Below are positions 1 through 5,814 of a stretch of 5,814 nt of DNA, one piece after another (position 1 is the stretch's first letter; each line of letters begins with the position of its first letter). Source of the DNA: Tannerella sp. (GTDB taxonomy: Bacteria; Bacteroidota; Bacteroidia; Bacteroidales; Tannerellaceae); contig JAIRKN010000043.1 in assembly GCA_031260095.1 (NCBI GenBank), positions 1 through 5,814 on the forward strand, in the 5' to 3' direction. The notes under the pieces were generated by a model. The model made no database searches, was not told the origin of the DNA, and saw nothing but the letters and a program-made list of their open reading frames with translations. The position numbers were made by a program, and so were the translations under genes.

Positions 1-65
1 ACCTGACACGTATAGATATTGAACGTTATCGTGCAATAATCAAAGAATTAGGCATCAGAAAATAA
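1..65 (+). CDS. C-terminal end of an unidentified protein (5' end outside window)
   Basis: Reading codons from position 3 gives 20 uninterrupted residues ending ERYRAIIKELGIRK, then a TAA stop at 63-65. The other two plus frames hit TGA within the first 30 bases. The tail is charged and looks helical, as for a soluble protein, but 20 residues are too few to name a family. Support for a real gene end comes from the strong rho-independent terminator that begins 33 bases after the stop on the same strand. The gene converges on thrC, so it belongs to a different transcription unit. I do not recognise the protein and infer no function. Confidence 0.6.
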   Translation, partial: LTRIDIERYRAIIKELGIRK

Positions 66-97
66 CTTTTCTACTGTAAATACAAAATTTTGACATG

Positions 98-136
98 AAA
101 ATGGCCACTGCAATCAATGTATCCGGCCATTTTTTG
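98..136 (+). terminator. Rho-independent terminator after the upstream plus-strand gene
   Basis: A perfect 9-bp inverted repeat (AAAATGGCC at 98-106, GGCCATTTT at 125-133) encloses an 18-base loop. The right arm runs into six consecutive T residues at 130-135. It starts 33 bases after the TAA that ends the gene at the window start, which is the expected position. The A-run on the left arm gives a T-run on the minus strand too, so it could work in both directions. However, thrC stops more than 500 bases away, so its main job is probably ending the plus-strand transcript. Confidence 0.85.
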
Positions 137-396
137 TTGATATTATGCGCTGTTTGCCGCGTACGATATTCTCTTTTTTTTCAAATCAACCCCATTGTCG
201 CAAACAAAAAAGCGACCGAATCGTAAAAAAGACCCGACAGATTTGGCAAAGACGGTATAATTTCTTTCACTCGTCCAGATAATCTAAAGTTAATGTATTC
301 AGTTTGTTTCTGGTTTCACGCCTATAAGGCAGATGTGTATCCATATAAACGACAAAATTATTTCCGCTGCAAATATAGGATGACAGATATCTGCCC

Positions 397-504
397 TGTC
401 ATTGCGAGGTATGAAGCAGGAAGCAATGACGAGGGAAATCCGTTCGCAATGGGAAGGGCTCCGTCATTGGCAAGACTGCGGAAATGGGGACAGACCTCGT
501 GACA
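397..504. repeat. Degenerate palindromic dispersed repeat (MITE/REP-like), about 108 bp
   Basis: The ends are inverted: TGTCA(TTG)CGAGGT at 397-410 pairs with ACCTCGTGACA at 494-504, 11 base pairs with one 3-base bulge. Nested inside is a perfect 8-bp inverted repeat (CAATGACG at 424-431, CGTCATTG at 462-469). The left end can alternatively pair GTCATTGC (398-405) with GCAATGAC (423-430). The left-end sequence resembles a palindromic intergenic repeat often seen in bacterial genomes, whose spurious translation reads like SLRGTKQ; here it reads SLRGMKQ. That resemblance is from memory, not a database match. No target duplication or transposase is visible. It is probably a decayed, non-autonomous element lying harmlessly between convergent genes. 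Confidence 0.6.
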
Positions 505-673
505 ATTTCTCCTTTGCGTTAAAAAGATATTTATCTACCAGAAGAGCCTGAAAAGTAAAAAATTCCGTCTATAACATATTTAAATTAGATGAAGACATAC
601 AAAACTTACTCGTTAACCATGCCTGTTATTCACCTTTTGAAATTCAACCGGCGAATTTTATAGTATACATCTT

Positions 674-1981
674 CTATGCTTTCCTTAAAAACGCTTTGAA
701 ACCTTCGAAATCTTTTCCGAGCGGGATACTCTTTTTTTTACCCTTCATGAACTTCTGTAGTTTGAGCGGAATTTCAATGCCGGCATTCAGAATCAGATCG
801 ACGGTTTCCTTGAATTTGGCGGGATGAGCGGTTTCGAGGAACAGGCCGGTTTCAGCCGGTTTCAGCCGGTAGTCGGTTAAAGCCTGATAAGCGCAGGCGC
901 CGTGCGGATCTAACAGATACCGGTGGGTCGTGTATACGTGGCGCATGGTATCGGCAATTTGCTCATTTGTGTATCTGTAACCGGAGATCAGCGAGGCGAT
1001 CTGTTCGTGGCTGTTCCCGAACAGATCAAGGATTCGGGCGAAATTGCTCGGATCGCCGACATCCATGGCGTTGGCATACGTTTCGACCGATGGACGCGGG
1101 TTGTACCGACCTGTTTTAAGGTATTCGAAGAATACGTCATTGCGGTTATTCGCGGCTATGAAATGTTTGATCGGAAGTCCCATTTTGTAGGCGAAGAGTC
1201 CGGCCGTTATATTCCCGAAATTACCGCTCGGCACACATACGATCAGTTCGTCCGCTTTTCCCTCCCTGTCTAATTGCGCGTAAGCATTGAAATAATAGAA
1301 AGCTTGCGGCAGGAACCGGGCTACATTAATCGAATTGGCGGATGTTAACGGTATATGACGGTTTAATTCACGGTCCATAAAGGCCGCTTTTACCAAGGCC
1401 TGGCAATCGTCAAATGTGCCCTCAATTTCAAGGGCGGTAATGTTTTTTCCGAGTGTCGTAAACTGACATTCCTGTATCGGACTGACTTTTCCTTTCGGAT
1501 AAAGCACAAATACATGTATGCCGGGAACGCCTAAAAACCCATTGGCTACGGCGCCTCCCGTGTCACCCGATGTGGCGACAAGCACATTCACCTCCCTGTT
1601 TAACCCTTTACGCCGGATAAAATAACCGGACAGGCGCGCCATGAAACGTGCACCGACATCTTTGAAGGCAAGCGTAGGGCCATGAAATAATTCCAGCGTA
1701 TATATGTTGTCATTCACATGTACCACCGGCGTTTCAAACGAGAGTGTATCATAGACGATCTCGCGTAACGCTTGCGAGTCCATGTCTTCGCCGAAAAACG
1801 CCTGCGCGACTATGTCCGCAATCTCCCGAAACGATTTGTCTTTCATTGATGCGATCACGTTTTTGTCGATAACGGGAATCCGCTCCGGCATATAAAGACC
1901 TTTGTCGCCTGCAAGACTTTTGATAACCACTTCTTCCAAACCGGCCAAAGGCGCTTGTTTATTGGTACTATAGTATTTCAT
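674..1981 (-). CDS. thrC: Threonine synthase
   Basis: The PLP-dependent enzyme converts O-phosphohomoserine to L-threonine and phosphate in the cytoplasm, the last step of threonine synthesis. The 435-residue protein matches the long (E. coli/yeast-like) class, close to the 428 residues of E. coli ThrC. The N-terminal MKYYSTNKQAPLAGLEE fits the family start. The motif HGPTLAFKD carries the PLP-binding lysine at residue 107, the same number as in E. coli. SGDTGG (about 138-143) and SGNFGN (about 252-257) are the conserved glycine-rich cofactor loops. The frame stays open upstream to an ATG at 2032, adding 17 residues, but those do not look like family sequence, so the ATG at 1981 with its A-rich leader (CAACAACAA) is chosen. 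It lies 127 bases downstream of thrA on the same strand. I see no clear terminator or consensus promoter between them, so co-transcription is likely but not shown. No terminator is evident after its TAG stop. Confidence 0.95.
   Translation of the reverse strand: MKYYSTNKQAPLAGLEEVVIKSLAGDKGLYMPERIPVIDKNVIASMKDKSFREIADIVAQAFFGEDMDSQALREIVYDTLSFETPVVHVNDNIYTLELFHGPTLAFKDVGARFMARLSGYFIRRKGLNREVNVLVATSGDTGGAVANGFLGVPGIHVFVLYPKGKVSPIQECQFTTLGKNITALEIEGTFDDCQALVKAAFMDRELNRHIPLTSANSINVARFLPQAFYYFNAYAQLDREGKADELIVCVPSGNFGNITAGLFAYKMGLPIKHFIAANNRNDVFFEYLKTGRYNPRPSVETYANAMDVGDPSNFARILDLFGNSHEQIASLISGYRYTNEQIADTMRHVYTTHRYLLDPHGACAYQALTDYRLKPAETGLFLETAHPAKFKETVDLILNAGIEIPLKLQKFMKGKKKSIPLGKDFEGFKAFLRKA
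848..870. repeat. 10-bp tandem repeat inside thrC
   Basis: The plus strand reads GGT followed by two exact copies of TTCAGCCGGT (851-860, 861-870), that is 2.3 copies of a 10-base unit. A diverged third copy (ACAGGCCGGT) occupies 841-850. On the coding strand it encodes the segment RLKPAETGL near the C-terminus of threonine synthase. The unit length is not a multiple of three, so gain or loss of a copy would shift the frame. Confidence 0.8.
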
Positions 1982-2108
1982 TTGTTGTTGAATCATTAAA
2001 AGGGTAAAACACTTTCTACAAGAAAACTGCATTGTTTATTCCGGGAAACGCGGTGCATTTTTTTAACGAAAGGGGAAAAACTTCTCTTATCCGTTACGCG
2101 CTTCATAC
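1982..2108 (-). other. thrA-thrC intergenic gap, no gene
   Basis: The gap holds 127 bases with no credible coding sequence apart from the optional 17-codon extension of thrC. A weak imperfect stem can form from TAACG and CGTTA arms (about 2065-2096), but it is mismatched and has no T-run on the minus strand, so it is not a convincing terminator. No good match to the Bacteroidota -7 element TAnnTTTG was found. In many Bacteroidales a phosphoglycerate-mutase-like homoserine kinase gene sits here; it is absent. Confidence 0.5.
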
Positions 2109-4559
2109 TTACCGGATGTTAGCAATGGAAATGATATCGGCAAAAACGCCGGCTGCGGTCACATCTGCTCCGGCCCCATATCCTTTGATAATCATCGGAT
2201 AATCGTGGTAACGCTCCGTTGAGATCATGATGATGTTATTGCTGCCTTCCAACTCATAGAACGGATGACGGCTACCGACTTCCATTAGTCCGACTTCGCA
2301 TACCCCATTGTCCATGCTCGCGACAAAGCGCAAGCGTTTGTCTTTTGCCGCTAATTTCTTGCGTTTTTCTTCAAATTCCGCATCCAGTTCTGCGATATGT
2401 TCCCAGAAATCGCCGGTTGTACCGTTGAAATATTTTTGCGGAATGAACGGGTTCGTCCTGACGTCTTTTTGCTCTACCGGATATCCGGCTTCGCGGGCGA
2501 GGATGACGAGTTTGCGCAACACATCCTCGCCACTCAGGTCAATCCGCGGATCCGGCTCGGCGTAGCGCGCGTCGACCGCCATTTTTATCGCCTTGCTCAA
2601 GGGCACGTCTTCGCTGATGGTGTTGAATATGAAATTTACCGTACCCGACAGTACGGCCTCAAGTTTCAGGATATGGTCGCCACTGTTTATAAGGTCGTTC
2701 ATCGTGTTGATGATCGGCAGCCCGGCTCCGACGTTGGTTTCGAACAGGAATTTTATGCCTCGCTTGCGCGCCGTTTCCTTCAACATCCGGTAATTTTTGT
2801 AGGAGGAGGAAGCGGCGATCTTGTTGGCCGCAACGATTGAAATGTTTTTATTGAGAAGCGCCTCGTACAATCCGGCGATCTGCTTGCTGGACGTACAGTC
2901 GATGAAGACGGAATTAAAGATGTTCATTTTGATGATTTCATCGCGAAGCAGTGTGGGCGACGATTCGGCACCGTTTCCTTTGAGTTCTCCGATGCACGTC
3001 GCAAAGTCCAGTCCTTCCCGGCGCATCAGCATACGTGTTGAATCGGCGATGCCGACGACGTTTAACTTTACGCCGTTTTGCTTCATCAGTTTTTCCTGTT
3101 GAAGCTTGATTTGTTCCAGCAAATGTCCGCCCACGGTTCCGACGCCGACCAGGAATAAATTCAGCATCTTATATTCGGAGAGAAAAAACGAATCGTGTAT
3201 GGAGTTTAACGCCTTGCGCAGAAATTCGAGTTTGATCACAAAGGATATATTCGTTTCGGAAGCGCCCTGGGCACAAGCGATCACACTGATGCCGGCGCGT
3301 CCGAGCGTACCGAACAGTTTTCCCGCAATACCTGGAGTCCGTTTCATGTTTTCACCTACAATGGCCACAGTAGCCAGGTCTTTTTCGGCCATAATATCTT
3401 CGATCTCGCCTCTTGAACGTTCCGGTGCGAACTCTTCGTTCAGTACTTCCACTGCCAGCGGCGCATCTTCATTTTTTACGGCAAACGTTGTATTGTTTTC
3501 CGAACTTGCCTGCGATACCATGAATACACTGATCCTGTTTTCTGCCAGCGTACGGAAGATCCGGTAGTTCACGCCAATAACCCCTACCATACCTAATCCC
3601 TGTACGGTCACAAGGCAGGTATCGTTTATGGAGGATATTCCTTTTATGATCGCCTTCTTTTCATTTTTCGCCTCTCTCTTTTCGGATTCTTTGGAAATGT
3701 AGGTTCCCGGCGCCTTCGGATTGAATGTATTGCATACTTTGATCGGGATATTCTTATGAAAAACCGGGTATATGGTGGGCGGATAAATTACTTTTGCTCC
3801 GAAGTTACAAAGTTCCATGGCTTCTGTAAAAGACAAATATTCGATTACATAAGCGGAATTAATTACGCGCGGGTCTGCCGTCATAAACCCGTCGACATCC
3901 GTCCAGATTTCAAGAATAGAAGCATCCAGCGCGGCAGCGAGAATAGAGGCCGTGTAATCCGAACCGCCCCGTCCCAGATTGGTCACTTCGCCATCTTCTA
4001 TGCTTGATGATATGAACCCCGGAACTAATGCGACTTTGGGTACGGGTTTAAACGTTTTCCTTATCAGGAAGTTCGTCCGGTCAAAATCAACGACATGCTT
4101 ATTGAATTGCCGGTGTGTTTTTATAAACTCACGCGAATCATATAGCTCTGCATTATTAATCACGTTAGATACAATAATAGAAGAGAGTCTTTCCCCATAA
4201 CTTACGATCGCGTCGGAGGTTTTGGCTGAGAGATCTTTTATCAGGAATACGCCGCGGTAAATATTTTCAAGTTCGTCCAATGTTTCCAGTATCTTTTTCA
4301 TGACCGGAGCCTGTTTGGATTTTGGAATCACTCCCTCTACAATAGATTTATGCCGCACAACCATTTCGGAAAATTCTTTTTTATAAGATTTTTCACCATT
4401 CGAGGCCAGTTTTGATGTGTTCAACAGGTTGTCTGTTATACCCCCAAGAGCGGATACGACAACGATTACAGGCTCATCAACAGCCTCTACTATTTTCTTA
4501 ACGCTTAAGATACTATCCACGGAACCTACGGATGTTCCGCCGAATTTCAATACTTTCAT
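2109..4559 (-). CDS. thrA: Bifunctional aspartokinase / homoserine dehydrogenase
   Basis: This fusion enzyme phosphorylates L-aspartate and later reduces aspartate semialdehyde to homoserine: steps 1 and 3 of the route shared by threonine, methionine and, at step 1, lysine. At 816 residues it is close to E. coli ThrA (820). The kinase domain (about 1-290) opens with KFGGTS (5-10) and has YGER (121-124), GRGGSD (196-201) and the DVDGF..ADPR segment (221-231). Two ACT regulatory domains follow (about 312-390 and 396-462), including SQASSE (349-354), which points to allosteric control, probably by threonine. The dehydrogenase starts near 465 with the nucleotide-binding GVGTVG (472-477). NK at 579-580 holds the conserved lysine, and E668, D679 and K683 align with yeast Hom6 E208, D219 and K223, so both halves look active. 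The ATG at 4559 begins directly with the family N-terminus. The gene follows its own promoter candidate and precedes thrC. G+C is higher in the dehydrogenase half than in the kinase half. Confidence 0.97.
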   Translation of the reverse strand: MKVLKFGGTSVGSVDSILSVKKIVEAVDEPVIVVVSALGGITDNLLNTSKLASNGEKSYKKEFSEMVVRHKSIVEGVIPKSKQAPVMKKILETLDELENIYRGVFLIKDLSAKTSDAIVSYGERLSSIIVSNVINNAELYDSREFIKTHRQFNKHVVDFDRTNFLIRKTFKPVPKVALVPGFISSSIEDGEVTNLGRGGSDYTASILAAALDASILEIWTDVDGFMTADPRVINSAYVIEYLSFTEAMELCNFGAKVIYPPTIYPVFHKNIPIKVCNTFNPKAPGTYISKESEKREAKNEKKAIIKGISSINDTCLVTVQGLGMVGVIGVNYRIFRTLAENRISVFMVSQASSENNTTFAVKNEDAPLAVEVLNEEFAPERSRGEIEDIMAEKDLATVAIVGENMKRTPGIAGKLFGTLGRAGISVIACAQGASETNISFVIKLEFLRKALNSIHDSFFLSEYKMLNLFLVGVGTVGGHLLEQIKLQQEKLMKQNGVKLNVVGIADSTRMLMRREGLDFATCIGELKGNGAESSPTLLRDEIIKMNIFNSVFIDCTSSKQIAGLYEALLNKNISIVAANKIAASSSYKNYRMLKETARKRGIKFLFETNVGAGLPIINTMNDLINSGDHILKLEAVLSGTVNFIFNTISEDVPLSKAIKMAVDARYAEPDPRIDLSGEDVLRKLVILAREAGYPVEQKDVRTNPFIPQKYFNGTTGDFWEHIAELDAEFEEKRKKLAAKDKRLRFVASMDNGVCEVGLMEVGSRHPFYELEGSNNIIMISTERYHDYPMIIKGYGAGADVTAAGVFADIISIANIR

Positions 4560-4676
4560 TCTTTAACTCTGTATTACGATAAATACTAAAAATGCTTATT
4601 TCAAGGGGCAAAGATAAATATTTCCGGCAAAAAACAGGAGGTGTATGCAATTATAATTTTTCAAATGCAAACGTAT
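4560..4676 (-). other. Gap between the oad and thr units
   Basis: These 117 AT-rich bases hold the candidate thrA promoter. After the OadG-like stop I find only a weak imperfect stem (TGCA arms around a GAAAAATTATAA loop), with no T-run, so no clear terminator separates the units. Some read-through from the oad operon into thrA is therefore possible. Confidence 0.45.
4609..4616 (-). promoter_or_regulatory. Candidate Bacteroidota -7 promoter element for thrA
   Basis: The minus strand reads TATCTTTG here, a full match to the Bacteroidota sigma-ABfr -7 consensus TAnnTTTG. It lies 49 bases ahead of the thrA ATG, so transcription would start roughly 40-45 bases upstream of it. The -33 partner is weak: the nearest TTTG is only 11 bases upstream, against about 19-21 expected. 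The short leader leaves no room for a peptide-based attenuator or a riboswitch, so control by threonine would act mainly on the enzyme or through an unseen regulator. Confidence 0.6.
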
Positions 4677-4829
4677 CTACCTGTTTTCGTTCGTTTGAAC
4701 TTCTTCTTTAAAAGGGAAAACCTTTTGCAATCCATAGATAATAATACCGAACAATAGCATAAATATAAATATCCCCGCCATACCGGCGCCCATAATTTTT
4801 AATGCGGCATAAAAAGTTGTCGTTTCCAT
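4677..4829 (-). CDS. Small OadG-like subunit of a sodium-pumping decarboxylase
   Basis: A 50-codon frame runs from the ATG at 4829 to the TAG at 4677. The peptide has a short N-terminus (METTTFYAALKI), one hydrophobic span of about residues 14-36 with the glycine-rich start MGAGMAGIF, then LQKVFPFKEE and a charged tail. A single span with a GMxGIF-type motif followed by a lysine/proline-bearing KVFP segment is the pattern of the small gamma (OadG-type) subunits that anchor and assemble biotin-dependent decarboxylase sodium pumps in the inner membrane. It begins 11 bases after the oadB-like stop on the same strand, so the two are surely co-transcribed. It lacks the longer C-terminal linker and zinc-binding tail of enterobacterial OadG, so it may be an OadG-related accessory peptide rather than the classical gamma subunit. 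No Shine-Dalgarno sequence is visible, as is usual in this phylum. Confidence 0.75.
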   Translation of the reverse strand: METTTFYAALKIMGAGMAGIFIFMLLFGIIIYGLQKVFPFKEEVQTNENR

Positions 4830-4840
4830 ACACTCAATGA

Positions 4841-5814
4841 TTATAAAAAAGAAGGAACTAAAGATAAGATCAGGCCCCCGGCATTGACCGAACCGATTTG
4901 TCCGGATACATTGGCGCTAACGGCCGGCATTAAGAGGTAATTTCTACTGTCGGCCTCCAGTCCCATACGGTGAATGACCCTGGCGGACATCGGAAACGCC
5001 GAGATTCCTGCAGCGCCAATCATTGGATTTATCCTATATTTCTGACTTAAGAACAGATTCAATATCTTGGCAAAAATCACTCCGCCTGCCGTATCCATGA
5101 TAAATGCAACCAAACCGAGCAGAATAATATAAAGCGTTTTTACATTGATAAACTGTTCGGCCGTCATCGTAAACGAAATTGTGACGCCAAGAAGGATCGT
5201 AACAAGGCTGGAAAGCTCATTTTGTGCGGAAAGGGAGAGTTTTTGCAGTACGCCGCACTCGCGAATCAGATTGCCGAACATCAGGAATCCTATCAGGGAA
5301 ACAGAGCTGGGCGCGATAATACCGGCAACAAGTGTCACGAGGATAGGGAAAAGAATCAATGTAACTTTAGATACCGGTTTCTGACTTCCTGTTATATGGA
5401 TAGTCCATTCTTTTTTTGTCGTCAACGCTTTGATGACAGGAGGTTGTATGATTGGCACCAGCGCCATGTATGAGTATGCGGCTACGGATATCGGCCCCAG
5501 CAGGTCTTCTGCAAATTTTGATGCCACATAGATGGATGTCGGCCCGTCAGCCGCGCCTATGATCCCAATGGACGCCGCCTCTTTCAGGTCAAACCCGAAC
5601 AGGGTAGCAAGGCATATCGTAAAGAAAATCCCGAATTGAGCAGCCGCCCCAAATAAAAGTAACAGGGGATTCCGGAAAAGGGCACTGAAATCAATCATAG
5701 CGCCTATTGCGATAAAAATCAATAAAGGGAAAATCTCCGTTTTAATGCCTGCATTGAAAAATACCGTCAATGCACCCTCCGGTCCGATAGCGGACGACAA
5801 GGGAATGTTCGCCA
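4841..5814 (-). CDS. oadB: Sodium-translocating decarboxylase beta subunit, 5' end outside window
   Basis: This polytopic inner-membrane protein carries the sodium channel and decarboxylates carboxybiotin in oxaloacetate or methylmalonyl-CoA decarboxylases (OadB/MmdB/GcdB family). 323 residues are visible. The frame runs off the window edge with ANIP before the TTG at 5800, and the family continues through that point, so this TTG is not the start. Full-length relatives have about 380-430 residues, so the first 60-110 are missing. Residues known to matter in Klebsiella OadB are all kept: Asp203 in GAADGPTS (fragment residue 89), Tyr229 in AAYSYMALVP (115), and Asn373, Gly377, Ser382 and Arg389 in NPMIGAAGISAFPMSAR (262, 266, 271, 278). 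The C-terminus with SGQIGSVNAGG is complete. Sequence alone does not settle the substrate; in propionate-forming Bacteroidales methylmalonyl-CoA is likely. The carboxyltransferase and biotin-carrier genes are expected upstream, beyond 5814. Confidence 0.93.
   Translation of the reverse strand, partial: ANIPLSSAIGPEGALTVFFNAGIKTEIFPLLIFIAIGAMIDFSALFRNPLLLLFGAAAQFGIFFTICLATLFGFDLKEAASIGIIGAADGPTSIYVASKFAEDLLGPISVAAYSYMALVPIIQPPVIKALTTKKEWTIHITGSQKPVSKVTLILFPILVTLVAGIIAPSSVSLIGFLMFGNLIRECGVLQKLSLSAQNELSSLVTILLGVTISFTMTAEQFINVKTLYIILLGLVAFIMDTAGGVIFAKILNLFLSQKYRINPMIGAAGISAFPMSARVIHRMGLEADSRNYLLMPAVSANVSGQIGSVNAGGLILSLVPSFL

Larger units (their letters stand above)
66..673. other. Convergent intergenic region, about 600 bases, no credible gene
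   Basis: This stretch lies between two convergent stop codons (plus-strand stop at 65, thrC stop at 674), so no promoter is expected. It holds the terminator at 98-136 and the palindromic repeat at 397-504. It also has a short stem with an A-rich loop (GTCGC at 197-201, GCGAC at 212-216), a 10-bp palindrome CAGATATCTG at 384-393, and a weak AT-rich stem at 638-660. A 69-codon open frame at 293-502 is an artefact of the repeat: its second half is simply the repeat translated. I see no RNA gene, and nothing else supportable in 137-396 or 505-673. Confidence 0.7.

Noticed and set aside
197..216. GTCGC/GCGAC hairpin with an A-rich loop
   Set aside because: Only five base pairs and no T-run after it on either strand; likely chance.
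293..502. 69-codon plus-strand open frame
   Set aside because: Its second half is the translated palindromic repeat and its first half resembles no protein. There is no promoter or start signal, and it ends inside the repeat.
638..660. Stem TGAAATTC/GAATTTTA as a thrC terminator
   Set aside because: The stem is AT-rich with one G-U pair and has no T-run on the minus strand, so it is too weak to call.
1982..2032. N-terminal extension of threonine synthase by 17 residues
   Set aside because: The extra residues (MQFSCRKCFTLLMIQQQ) do not resemble the family, whereas the protein starting at 1981 begins as other threonine synthases do.
3106..3567. 153-codon plus-strand open frame, and other long plus-strand frames within thrA, thrC and oadB
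   Set aside because: They lie antisense to strongly conserved coding regions whose family motifs are intact. Low-complexity Ser/Pro-rich translations are typical shadows.
4636..4650. AGGAGG followed by ATG on the plus strand
   Set aside because: The frame reads Met-Gln-Leu then stop, and the site lies in the thrA upstream region on the opposite strand. Chance match.
5798..5800. TTG as the start codon of the oadB-like gene
   Set aside because: The frame remains open to the window edge with conserved ANIP residues before it, and the fragment is shorter than the family, so the true start is outside.

Overview
The window looks like chromosome from a Bacteroidales-type member of the Bacteroidota. 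The evidence is the style of the fused aspartokinase/homoserine dehydrogenase and of threonine synthase, a Bacteroidota-type -7 promoter element (TATCTTTG) ahead of thrA, start codons preceded by A-rich rather than Shine-Dalgarno leaders, and a neighbouring sodium-pumping decarboxylase operon of the kind these fermenters use in propionate formation. No species is claimed.

Layout. Positions 1-65 hold the last 20 codons of an unidentified plus-strand gene, followed at once by a strong hairpin terminator (98-136). A convergent gene-free region (66-673) follows. It carries a degenerate copy of a palindromic dispersed repeat (397-504) and otherwise only weak stems. All remaining genes are on the minus strand. 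Read in their own direction they are: a truncated sodium-pump beta subunit (oadB/mmdB-like, 5814-4841), a 50-codon OadG-like single-span membrane protein (4829-4677), the bifunctional aspartokinase/homoserine dehydrogenase thrA (4559-2109), and threonine synthase thrC (1981-674).

How they work together. ThrA carries out the first and third steps of the aspartate-to-threonine pathway and ThrC the last. The intervening homoserine kinase step has no gene in this window, and the 127-base thrA-thrC gap is too short for one. OadB and the OadG-like peptide belong to a membrane decarboxylase (oxaloacetate or methylmalonyl-CoA type) whose carboxyltransferase and biotin-carrier subunits should lie just beyond position 5814. 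The oad pair and the thr pair look like two adjacent transcription units, with the thr promoter in the 117-base gap between them.

I see no previously undescribed system. The points most worth a second look are the overlooked small OadG-like gene, the missing homoserine kinase between thrA and thrC, the nested palindromic repeat, and a base-composition difference between the two halves of thrA.
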